A stretch of 64,000 nucleotides of DNA from Enchytraeus crypticus (taxonomy: Eukaryota > Annelida > Clitellata > Enchytraeida > Enchytraeidae): positions 1,166,501 to 1,230,500 of the forward strand of contig CAJHZI010000533.1 of NCBI GenBank assembly GCA_905160935.1, written 5' to 3'. Made by a program: the position numbers and the translations under genes. Shown in pieces: positions 1 to 11,300 of this stretch. Positions within the stretch are counted from its first letter, which is position 1; every line of letters starts with the position of its first letter. The notes under the pieces are model-generated. The model did no database searches, was not told the DNA's origin, and saw nothing but the letters and a program-made list of their open reading frames with translations.

Positions 1-145
1 GCAAAAGTTTTACTTGGGATACCGGAAATGCAGCAAAATCTTTTGAGCCATATAAAATGCGTTACAAATGAGTGTAGAAATTGTGACAATAACAATAGTA
101 TATAATTAGGCTGATTGCAAAGTTTAATTAGATTATAATAATAAT

Positions 146-396
146 TATAGTGAAATGATCAACCATGTTGATAGCTATCACTTTTAATACCACATATTTA
201 AACCATTAGGAAATTTAGTACATTTTTTTAGGAAATTTCCATGTAATAAGTCCAGTGAATGTCCAAGATTTTATACTCAGATCAGCGCAGCCAGAAATCG
301 AACCCACAAGAGTTCAATTCACTTCAGGATTTGTCATTTAAAATTTCATGAAATTACCTGACGCCTCTAACCACTGCGCTATTGAGACTTTCTAAA
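146..396 (-). mobile_element. SINE A copy 1
   Basis: tRNA-derived SINE on the minus strand, diverged. The B box (GGTTCGAATCC type) lies near 295-305 in degenerate form, and the tail at the left end resembles the family tail with TTGATCATTTCACTATAAT. It lies downstream of REP exon 2, inside that gene's intron. Confidence 0.75.
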
Positions 397-632
397 ATGT
401 AAATCAGAAATGAAACATTATAGATAATCTTTATCATATTGAGTAGTATTCCGTTACCATCACAATGAAAAGAAATAAATACAAAAAAAAAAACTCATCC
501 AAATGTACATGTTAACTATTATCAGAATAATGCATTTACAATCCTCTACGTAAAGTAACAATTAAGACATTTAAACACTAATTACTAAGAAAGACATTTT
601 AATTTAATATCAGAAAAATTGAATTCCGCAAC

Positions 633-1304
633 CTCTCTAAGTGAAGAACTTGCAATCCTATTCGACTCATAGCAGCAGCAATTATGCTCTCTGTCATGCC
701 TACAATACAATAAATTAACAGCAGCATACAATAATTTCACATTTGTAAATTAGATATTAATTCACCTGCTTTTCATATTTTAACATTAATATTTCTCTCT
801 CTCCATTGTTCTGCTAGTGGCAGATCCCAAGTACATATTCCTACTTACAGTATACTTTCACACCCTATAAAGAGCAATACATAGATTAACAAGTTTATCC
901 TTTCACAAAAGGGTACGCCATATTCACACCTTATGTAGCCTAAAACTAAGGCCTTTAGCATGTGAATCTATAGTTATTGATGGGCACCGTATTGCCTTTC
1001 ACAAGATGTGTTTTCCCAAAGATATATAACATCATAAAATTACAGCTTCTGAGGTTTCCCATTGCCTTCTTCAGTTCATGCCAAGTCACCTATTAAGACC
1101 TGTGAAGTTAACGGCTGGCATATTCTTCAGTGTCCTAGATACATACGGGATAAAATTAATCTTTAATTCAAACATTTTACAGATTCAGCAATTGAAGGTC
1201 CATAAGCAGGATGATCTGTCAATTAGTCTCAAATTTATATCATATTTTATTTTGAATAGTCATCAAAACACTGGATCCCTAGACCTATATTGCTGCAATT
1301 CTAT

Positions 1305-1356
<52 letters not shown>

Positions 1357-1640
1357 ATTATAAAATATTGTACTATTGCACTGTTTCTTTTAGCACGCAA
1401 ACCTCATTTCTTTACCTTTCCTTACTTTTGGACTAATTTTTTAGATTTTGGAATTTGCACCGTTTTGGACCTTCTGGTTGCTCATCGGCATGGATTAGTC
1501 TCAGTAATGCTCGATATTGTCACGGAAGACAGTAGCTCTCAAATCGTTATGTTATAGCCAAATGTTTCAACGTAAGATCGCTTACCTGTGCCCAATACAA
1601 TAACATCATGTTCAGCAGGAAGATTTTCGCCGTCTTCCAT
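633..1640 (-). CDS. CHM: Rab escort protein (REP/CHM-like), first two coding exons, partial
   Basis: Rab escort proteins present newly made Rab GTPases to geranylgeranyl transferase II in the cytosol. Exon 1 is 1640-1586 (minus): ATG, 18 codons plus one base, then a GTAAG donor. It encodes a dinucleotide-fold start reading LPAEHDVIVLGTG. Exon 2 is 699-633, entered through ATTGTAG in matching phase, and reads MTESIIAAAMSRIG then QVLHLER. The ESIIAAA stretch is REP-like; Rab GDI, the sister family, has a different sequence here (from family knowledge). Exon 2 ends in phase 2 at a weak GTTGCG donor. The expected next exon with the YYGG motif was not found in bases 1-632, so the rest of the gene is probably left of the window. 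Intron 1 holds a D-family tail (about 1430-1570) and a (TA)n tract. Too short for domain scoring, but two exons agreeing in phase and sequence make the call fairly strong. Confidence 0.8.
1301..1352. repeat. (TA)n microsatellite
   Basis: About 25 perfect TA dinucleotides in intron 1 of the REP gene. Confidence 0.95.
1430..1570 (+). mobile_element. D-family LINE 3' tail fragment
   Basis: Shares with 15415-15545, 17640-17755, 42790-42925 and 48675-48815 a tail with a GGATTTTGG block, an ACCGTTTTTGGACC block and an ending close to GACTGTAGCACTCTAATT. At 16720-17330 the same tail directly follows a LINE C-terminal reading frame, so it is read as a LINE 3' UTR. Confidence 0.6.
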
Positions 1641-1977
1641 GTTAGTATATTAGACTATGTTAGTCAACTTAAGCCTAATTTTGCAAAAAGAGATAAATAA
1701 GTATTTAACACCACGACGACGTATATTTCGCACAGCTGACTAATAAATATTGATTTTGGGAGTAAATAAAGAGATAGCAGCTAGCTGCAGTACTTCACTT
1801 GCTAGTCGTAGAACCTCAACGAAATTATTTTTAAACTAAATTTAAACTAATATTTGTAATTCTAAATATTATTTATTTAATAGTACTTATTGATTAGAAT
1901 TATTGAATAAACTGGTATGTTTCTGGTATGTTTTTTACTGTTATGATAGTGGATGGTATGCTTGAATATCAGAATAT

Positions 1978-2415
1978 CATAATAGCGTAGGGGTAACGTC
2001 ATGAAATTTTAAATGACAGATCCTGACGTAAATTGAACCCTCGTGGGTTCGAATCCCAGCCTCGCTGATCTGAGAGTAAAGTCTCGGACATTCACTGGAC
2101 TGGTTGCACGGAAAATGGAATAACTTGCCTAACGGTTTAAACATGTGGTAGTAAAAAGTGATAGATATCAACATGGTTCTGAATCCTGAGATGGTTTGAA
2201 TCCTCGTGGGTTCGAATCCCGGCCGCGCTGATCTGAGAGTAAAATCTCGGACATTCACTTGTTATACGACTTGTTATACGGAAAATGGTCTTTGCCTAAC
2301 GGATTAAACATGTGGTTTTAAAAGTGATAGATATTAACATAGTTGATTATTCACTATAATGCGCGTTTACTTTTTTTGGTTGATCATTTCACTATAATGC
2401 GTGTTTACTTTTTTA
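1978..2415 (+). mobile_element. SINE A copy 2, dimeric
   Basis: Two head-to-tail SINE A bodies. The first has an A box (TAGCGTAGGGGTAAC at 1983) and a B box (GGGTTCGAATCCC near 2045). The second body has its own B box near 2208 and ends in two copies of the tail, TTCACTATAATGCG plus a T-rich end. Small reading frames here are SINE-derived. Confidence 0.85.
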
Positions 2416-2511
2416 TCACTAAAGTTAAAGTTCATCAGTATCATAATGCTGGAGACGGGTAAAAGTAGGCTTATAAGTTAATAACTAAGTTTAACAATAA
2501 CAAAAAGCTAT

Positions 2512-2640
2512 TCCATGACAACATCTAGCATTGTAGAACCAAATCAAAACCGATAAGCAGAATGTGGTGGCCAATAAACGGTGCGAACCAAAATCCGTGT
2601 AAACAGTCCAAGGAAGGTTAGGCTTGCTACCGTACTAACG
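2512..2640 (-). mobile_element. D-family LINE tail fragment, reversed
   Basis: Diverged reverse complement of the D tail: starts CATGACAACATCTAGCATTG, followed by AAACGGTGCGAACC. Compare 16083-16280 and 16720-16900. Confidence 0.55.
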
Positions 2641-3104
2641 TAATTAAGGTTTGATTAATACCATATGGGTTGGCCTCACACAGTTTATGAACAATATATA
2701 GGTGCATGTATAGGAAAGATCAAAAAGAAAGGCCTTTAAAAGTCTAGAAAACTATTCGTAAAGTAGGAAAGGTTGATCAGGAGTACCTAGGTGAGGGGAT
2801 GAGAGCAGAGTGGAAGAAAAGAGAATTCCAGATCTGTCGAGCGCCTATAGCCAGTTTAATTGCTTTAAGAAGGATGATTAACTTAACAAGGCTTATTGAC
2901 TTTTAGGCTTTATTAACTACATTAATCAATCATTGTAGTCATTATCAATGTAGACTAAACTTTTGCAGCAGTTAACAGAAGTTTTAAAATTTAGTTAAAC
3001 ACATTGAAAATCCAAGTTTTACACATCAAATATATATTGTTATCTATGGTATGATTTTGTCTGACCTCAGTAACCTTTAACCTGACCTGAATAGTGCAGT
3101 AAAA

Positions 3105-3185
3105 CACGTGCATTACTGGGTTGTAAACAACAGACTAGCGTCAAAAGTCTTCAATATTTCCACGAGTTTACAGTTAACATTTCAG
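3105..3185 (+). promoter_or_regulatory. Candidate PAICS 5' UTR exon with upstream E-box
   Basis: A CACGTG E-box is at 3105-3110, with TGACCT half-sites just upstream (3062-3090). The sequence ends CATTTCAG with a GTAAGG donor at 3186. A strong acceptor, a T-run then GTTATAG at 3947, lies 24 bases before the PAICS ATG. This predicts a non-coding first exon ending at 3185 and a 5' UTR intron 3186-3947. The transcription start was not located; the exon is inferred from splice-site quality alone. Confidence 0.4.
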
Positions 3186-3545
3186 GTAAGGGCGGGGGTT
3201 GAGCGGTGGCTTTATTTCAAAGAAGAGCGGGGGTGAAATGCCAACATTAACTTTAATGGGATTTTGTTCATCTGAGTGCCATAATTGCAGATTTAGCGAT
3301 AGGAATTTATTTTAAAGCAGATTTTATAATTTATAAGGAAACGCTGACGCTGATGTAAAGGTGTTCAGTATTTAGTTTACAATAATCTTTATGCAGAATG
3401 AAATCGATTCAGCACATCTTTCCACGTAGAGTGACTGACTACTAGTGTCATTTGCCACAATTGCCGGGATTGTACTTAACTATCATGCGATAGTAATACT
3501 TTATTCTAAATTAAATACCTAATAGTATTCACTGTACGCTGCCAT

Positions 3546-3905
3546 CAGTGGTTAAAGTGCATAGTGGTTAAAGGGCAAAAAAGTGGGAATTTTGAGCTAG
3601 GGTAACGGTCAGAATTTTTCGCTCCCCCCTGTAGCGTATTTACCGATCTCGTGGTATCAATTGTGGACCCCAAAGCAGAGGAGCGCACCTAAGAAATAAT
3701 GAGAGCTTACGGAACAGAGTTCTCCTTCACTTAACACGTTAAAATGAGAATTGAAAGCTAGTAACGGTCACAATTTTTTGGCCCCTGTAATTACAGATCT
3801 CCTAGTATCTATTATGAATCCCTAGCAGGGGAGTGCACCACAGATAATATTGAGAGCTAAGGTAATTGAATTCCCCTTCATTCCCCCCCACCACTTTAAC
3901 CACTG
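3546..3905. mobile_element. hAT-like MITE with intact TIRs and 8-bp target duplication
   Basis: Perfect 14-bp terminal inverted repeats: CAGTGGTTAAAGTG at 3546-3559 and its complement at 3892-3905. Both ends are flanked by the same 8 bp, GCTGCCAT (3538-3545 and 3906-3913). An 8-bp target duplication and a CAG-initial TIR are typical of hAT transposons. At 360 bp it has no coding capacity. The interior holds two diverged tandem halves (about 3585-3735 and 3745-3890), each with a TAACGGTCA motif. It sits in the probable PAICS 5' UTR intron, 42 bp before the acceptor. Confidence 0.85.
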
Positions 3906-3971
3906 GCTGCCATTAAAAGTAAACTGTGTAATTTTTTTTTGTTATAGATTGCTAAGTTAATACTTGACAAC

Positions 3972-5190
3972 ATGTCTACTACAACAGGAAACGCAGTCAC
4001 TAATGAAGGATTTGGTAAGTCTATACTTTAATTTTTAATTTTTGGTAGAACATTGGCCCAGTTGCATTTTAGTGACTTTATTCTAACATTGAATTACAAA
4101 TTAAATTTTAATAACTTGTTATATTAAATAAAGATAGAAAAATTATTGTAACAAGGAACCGTTGTATTGTACAAATTGTACATTGAATTTCAATAATTTT
4201 TTATATTTAATCATCATCATCTTCCTCCCTCGAATCCCAGTCCAACCAGGGTCGGCATACAAATAGACTGCCTCAAATCGCCTCTGTCCCACACCACCAG
4301 CCAATCCCCATTTTGAGACTTTTCCATTCTTTTAAATTTTTGTAGCAATTTCTGGAGCCTAGGCGCTCGCCAATCAAATGCCCTTTCTGACGTTGGTTAG
4401 AATTGGTTGGATGGATCTTAGTGATTTAGCTGCCTTCTATGACACGTGCAGTCACCAGTTGGTCAATTCATCAAACAACCCGGACACAACACGGGGAAAT
4501 TGTATAAAATAAATTTAAAAAATTTGTTGGCAATTTTTTTATTTAATGGCGATAGAAAAATTGTAATAAGGAACCGTTATATTGTACAAATTGTACAATG
4601 AATTTCGATAATTTAAGAGATAACAGCACATTCTTCTATTATTTGAAGTAATATTTACAAATACATATATGTTAGGTATTAAAGTGCTACGAAGTTATTA
4701 AATATAGTCCACGGTAAATAGTTATCTTGGCATTTTGATTTCCTAATTTATTTGATGCTATTAGTTAAAATGGATGTCGTTACACAAGACAAAGTCATCG
4801 AAGGAAAGACAAAGATAGTGTCTACAATCAAGGACCAGCCTGGTCTGGTTCTTGTTCACTCCAAGGATCGTATCACAGCGGGCGATGGAGTGAAGTCTCA
4901 TGTTCTTGAGGGAAAAGCAGAAATCTCAACAAAAACAGCTGCCTCAATATTTGGTCTTCTAAACAAAGCTGGTATGTAAACAAATATTTAATGAATTTAA
5001 ATCCTTTATTGAATATCTACATCCTAAATCCTGTGCTAGTTATCTATTCATTTAATTCTGTCCTGAATATATATATATGTGTATTACATTCTGTGCTAAG
5101 TATGTTGAATCCTGGGCTAAATACCTATATTTGAAATTTTCTGCTGATTGCTGATGTTTTGAACTCTGTGCTAAATACGGATATGTTTTG

Positions 5191-5266
<76 letters not shown>

Positions 5267-5289
5267 GATATATATATATATATATATAG

Positions 5290-5322
<33 letters not shown>

Positions 5323-8300
5323 GTATATATCTTTATTCACCATTTGGGCAATCAAAATGTACACAGTACAGAAAAAGGCAAATGCAAATAAACAACAAAC
5401 AAAAGAAAACAATAGACTGCATTTCAAAAAGAATGCAATAAGCACAACAATATCATTAATATTGAAACGGCACAAATTACATTTGACAAATTTCCACAAC
5501 AATAGTTATTGGCATAATATGCCTATTTTTCTTTCCAAATTGTCGAAAGTTGAGGTTTGTTATATCTCTGTAATTATTTTTAAAATGCAGAGCATTGGTA
5601 TGGAAGCCAGTTGCCATCTTGTCTAAGTCTCCCACAGACAGACTTGTACATAGTAGCCTTAGCTTTTTAGAGACGACAAGTTAGACTTTAATGCATATAT
5701 GTGCATAATTTATTTATTCCCAGGAAACAACTGACAGTGTTTTTATTGTAAATTTTGTCTTAGGAATTAAGCACTTTTTGAAAAGATTTAGTCCGTGGAT
5801 TATATAAAGTAGTTAACTGTGTCTTATTAAGGGACAGAGCCTCCATTGTGTAAGTTAGACATGGTAGAACAATGGTATATGTAAGTTTCATAGTTATAGG
5901 CTTATTGTAACTCGTGCTTATCTACTTGATTAGGAATAAAGTCTCACTTCATTGGTCAGCACAGTGCCACTGATTTCATTGCTCGTCATTGTCACATGAT
6001 TCCCATTGAGTTTGTGACGAGACGCATTGCAACTGGGTCGTTCCTCAAGAGAAATGTTGGCGTGAAGGAAGGCTTTCGCTTCTCACCACCGAAGCTGGAA
6101 TATTTCTATAAGGTCTGACTGAAATTACTTTTTTTGTGTTCTTTACTGGTGGATTTTATTAAGTTAGTTTGCTGTGATATTTCAAAAAGTTTGCAAATCA
6201 TCCTTCTAGCGTATTTCTAATTTATAATAAGAATTTCTGGTTAGAAAATGAGTAATTTAAAAATAATAATATTCTAGCTTGATATGTTAATCGATTGATT
6301 CTTAAGATGGATCATATAAAAAACTTAGTTGTAATCTGAATGAGAACATAAATCGATCGATTGATTTTATCTTTACATGGAATGTCTCAGTAGCGTAAGG
6401 GTAACATCATGAAGTTTTAAATGACAGACCCTGAGGTGAATGGAAGGAACTGTCGTGGGTTCGAATCCCAGCCGCGCTGATCTGATAATAAAATCTCGGA
6501 CATTCACTGGACTGGTTATATGGAAAATGGAATAAATTGCCTAACGGTTTAAACATACATGTGGTAGTAAAAGTGAAGGATACCTACATAGTTGATCATT
6601 TCAGTATAATGTGTGTTTACTTTACTTTACATTGCACAGGACGATGCTAATCACGACCCCCAGTGGTCCGCAGAACAAATTCTTGAAGCCGGAATGGTGT
6701 GCGCTGGTCTGACCATAGGAGAGACTGAGCTGGACATCATGTCTAAGACTACGATAACAGTATTTGAGATTCTTGAGAGAACCTGGGCGACACGCGACTG
6801 TGCACTGATTGACATGAAGATTGAGTTCGGGATCGACATGATTACTAGTGAGTCAAATCTTATGTTGCCTCGTTCAGTTGTAGGTCAAGTGGGATCGACA
6901 TGATTACTAGTGAGTCAAATCTTATGTTCCCTCGTTCAGTTGTAGGTCAAATGGGATCGACATGATTACAAGTGAGTCAAATCTTACATTTGGTGTTCAA
7001 TTGTAGGTCAAGTGGGATATTGTTTATGACCAGTACTTGGTCTGTAACTTACATAGATCTCTTAGGTCGATGAAATTAAGGTTGGCTTTAGCTTTATTGT
7101 TACTATTCAGGATTGGGTTAGATGGATCTGGAAAAATGGTATGATCAGTTATATTTAATGCGAATATCATTGTGGGCAGTATTCAAATCCATTACTTGTT
7201 TCCGATATTTTATGATTTCGAGAAAGGAAGCTAACTCTACCTATAAGGTTAGGTAATAATTTTAATGATTTCTCCTTAAACTTTCTCTCATAGTTTCTTA
7301 TAGTATAATCTCTCACTTGTACATTTCAGGCAATGAACGATATGTGAATAATTACTGTTTATCTTTTAATAATCTTCCTTCAGGAAGATTTCTTCTCTGT
7401 ATCAATATTCTGCTGTTATGATAAAACATTTAGTTTGTTAAAAAATATATAGAAACTTTAAGATATGAAAAAGATACGAATTAGAAGAATATTGAATGTG
7501 AATCTGTTTAGTAGCATGCTTATTATGTAAATCATTTTTATTTAAAGCCAATTTCAAAATTATTTTGTTAGAGGTTAGATGTTTTTTAAACATCTCACTG
7601 GTGTTTCATCATAACGAATTAAGCATTCGTAATAACATCATATTTATAGCGCTTATTTAAATCTGTAGACTGCATGAATGAATGAATGACTGCATGAATG
7701 ATGGTGGAATTCATGTTCCATATCCTTCAAATGTTAGAAGTCTTACATTATAATCAGCTCAGTCAAAAATTTAATACCAAACATTTCACCTTAAATACCA
7801 TCTCATTGCTATTTTAACAGAGGAGATTCTGCTGGCAGATATAATCGACTCTGACTCGTGGCGACTGTGGCCCTCTGGTGACAGACGCCTGATGAAGGAC
7901 AAGCAGGTCTACAGAGACCTCACTGAGGTCACCCCCGAGGCTCTGCAGACTGTCAAGAGCAACTTTGCCTGGATTGCCGAACAGCTCGAGGTACCTCAAG
8001 ATGAATTTAATCATCATCATCTTCCCTTGCATCCCAGTTTAATTAGGGTCAGGATACAAATAGATTGTCTCAAATCCTGTCTGTCCTACATCACATCATC
8101 CATCAGTCAATCCCCTATTTGAGACTTAACTTCCATTCTTTTAAATTTTTGTTGCAATTTCTGGAGCCTAGGCACCTCAAGAAAAATGTAATCTCTTATT
8201 TAAGTATGGCAACGATGGAGGAAGCCATGCAAGGCATGGAAGAAGGAATAAAAGTAAAAGGAAATTTGTTACAAGATGTATGATATGCAGATGGCCAAGG

Positions 8301-11300
8301 AATGGTAGCGAGCAACGAGACTGGAATGCAGAAGATTATGGATAGTCTGAATGTTACGACATTGAGATATGGCATGAAGATTAATAGCAAAAAGACCAAA
8401 GTGATGAGAGTGTCCCATAATAAAGGTGAAGTTAATAATTGTGTACTATTTATTTATCTCAGTAAGTGGTACGAAATTGGAACAGTTGAGGAGTTTCAAA
8501 TATTCAGGTCATACTATAACCGATGATGGGAAATGTGAGACTGAAATATGCAGTAGGATTGCACAAGCAAAAGAGGTCTTCGGTATTAGGAAAGTACGGT
8601 TAACAAAAAGTCTAAAGAAATACACAAAGATAAAGATAGTGAAAACCTTGGTTTGGACTACACTATTAATATGGATAATAATAATAATAACAATAAAGGT
8701 TTAACGTCCGTTTCCTCATACAAGGATGATGTCAGGGGCGTGAAAGGATGATTAGATGATAGGATGTGAAACATGGACCTTAAGGAAGGAAGATATTAGG
8801 GAACTAGAGGCAATGGAAATGTGGATATGGAGAAGAATGGAAAGGATTAGCTGGACTCAAAAGGTTACAAATGAGGAAGTTCTGGAGAGTTGGTACAGAT
8901 AAATGTATTAAGAAATAGGAAGAAGAGTTGGAGAGGACACATTCTAAGGAGGGAAGGTCTATTAAAAGAGGTCATAGAAGGTAGAATGGAAGGAAAAAGA
9001 GGCAGGGGCAGGCAGAGACTAGGTGATAGATGATTTATAGACCCACTGATATGTTGACATAAAGAGGAAAGCGGAAGACCGAGAAGAGTGGAGGCGTTAT
9101 ATATCTTGGAACTACCAGTAGGCAATGCACTATGAGAGAGATTTAAATATGAATATGGTTTTTAATTGAAGTATATATAGCATTAATTAATGATTTAAAT
9201 ATGAAAATCATCTGTTAAATAAGAATATTATTTTTATATATTGCAGTATTTGAATCTTCCCATCATTTATAGGAAATTTAAGTTGATAATAATTATTGTA
9301 ATACTGTAATAAATAATTTTTTTCTAAATAATTAACTGAAAACTTGAAGACTTTTGAATGTAGTTATGTATGAACATTCTAGTTATTCTTAATATGCTAA
9401 TTGTTTACAAATTAATTTGTTAAACCCATGTAGCTTTTTTTGTTTGGTTTCATTAAATTAATTGAACTGTCAGCACGGCATAAATTAGTTTAAAGTATTT
9501 ACCTTCAGGCCTGTGTTCCACAAAGCCTACATTATGCAGACATGATTAGGATTTATAGCACGGCTGCACATAATACTGATTGTGCTTTAATTTCTAAATT
9601 GATTTTAAAATTTTGAGATAATTCATATTATTTATTAAGTATCATGATGTCTTTTGAAAGAAGTGTGTTAAAATGTGTTAAACTTTTAAATACAGAAATT
9701 AGAGAACGGCTTATATCCAGAATCCACTTGTTTTCATTTAGCTATTCCATAAATAATAACAAAATATTTATATTATATAAGGGTAATCGTTTGCAAAATG
9801 CCTTGCAGCTCATAGAGTTATAACCCAATTAAATAGGTCCAGCTAAGTAATAGATATTCTATTAGAACTGGTAAATAGGAAAACACCAGAAAAGTGATTA
9901 CTTTTATTGGCATTAATTATTGCCAGCTCTAGTCTACAACTGTTAAAAACTTTTTGTTGGTAGATGATAAACATAAAGCCGGCTGGCAGAGTGGTCGTGT
10001 TAATGGGATCAGCTGCAGATAAAGAAACTGGAGATAAGATAAAGTCTATGTGTGAGAAGCTTGGAGTTCCGTGTCAGGTGCGAATTAGTTCTGCTCACAA
10101 AGGAACTGACGCCACACTGAAGATCCTAGCTGAATATGAAGGTCTGCTTGCTCTAACATCATTTTCTTCAAAAGTTGTTTGCCTTAAGTTAATTTCCAGT
10201 TCTTAATAATTTCGATAAGCATGCTCATTGCGTAAAGCGATTTTTGTTTATTTGTTGAATTGAAAGTTAAGTTAAAATTAAAATTTACAAGAGAAAATAT
10301 TAAAATGGTAAAACTGAATTTTAAGATCAAAAATTGATAACAGATATATTAGATAATATGAATTAAATAATAAATATGGATTTTAAATACATCAAAATGT
10401 AATCGAAGCGGTAAGTAAGACAACTTTTAAGTAACACAGTAAAATGAACATAAATCTCTATGGCAAGAAAATTCTATATACACTATGGAGGTCTAGATTT
10501 CTGCTTTTAGCCACTTTTACTGGCATTGGAATTGTCTAAAATTATTTACATATCAAATTAGAACAAAATGGCTTAATGATTTGATATCATTGTTATGAAT
10601 TTTTTAATACCATGTACCTTGCTGCAAGATTATATACGCAATAAAATTAGAACAAAATAACTTTATAGTTAGTTAAAAATGATTTAGATTAACCAATTCA
10701 TCATCATCATCTTCCCTTAAATCCCAGTTCAACTAGCGTCGGGATACGAATAGACGTTCTTTTGAAGTTTTTCCATTCGTTTAAATTTTATAGCAATTTT
10801 TGAAGCCTAGGCGCTCACCAACCGAATGCTGAATCTGACGTTTGTTTGGATCTTATTTTTATGTCGCCTTCTACGACACATGTGTATTTACATAGTCTAT
10901 TCTTCAAGGAACCCTGATGCAACACAGGGATTTAGATTAACCAACTAATTAAATATAATTATTTAATAAGAATGTCCATTGCATGGCTGCAGGCGATGGA
11001 GTGCCCACCGTGCTGATAGCTGTTGCCGGCAGAAGCAACGGGTTGGGTCCGGTGTTGTCTGGTAATGCAACGTTCCCGGTCATCAACTGTCCACCTCTAA
11101 AAGCGGAGTGGGGCCCTCAGGACGTGTGGTCTTCTCTGCGCATGCCCTCAGGTTAACGCAGCTCATTTATTTTACTGTAATTTGTGTGAGAATGTAAAAT
11201 CTATTTATTTATATGCCTTAAGTTTATTACACTGTAATTTATGATTCATCATCATCTTCTTCCCTCGCATTCCAGTTTAACCAGGATCGGGACAAGAACA

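Larger units (their letters stand above)
1641..3104. other. REP-PAICS intergenic region
   Basis: Shared upstream region of two divergent genes. It holds a compound SINE A insertion (1978-2415) and a reversed D-family fragment (about 2512-2640). No coding exon was recognised. Confidence 0.6.

Noticed and set aside
1977..2258. 93-codon minus-strand frame
   Set aside because: Entirely SINE A sequence; near-identical frames occur at 19658-19945 and 50304-50696 for the same reason.
5125..5626. Long Ile/Tyr-rich frames on both strands
   Set aside because: They arise from the (TA)n tract in PAICS intron 2; the flanking parts show no protein-like features.
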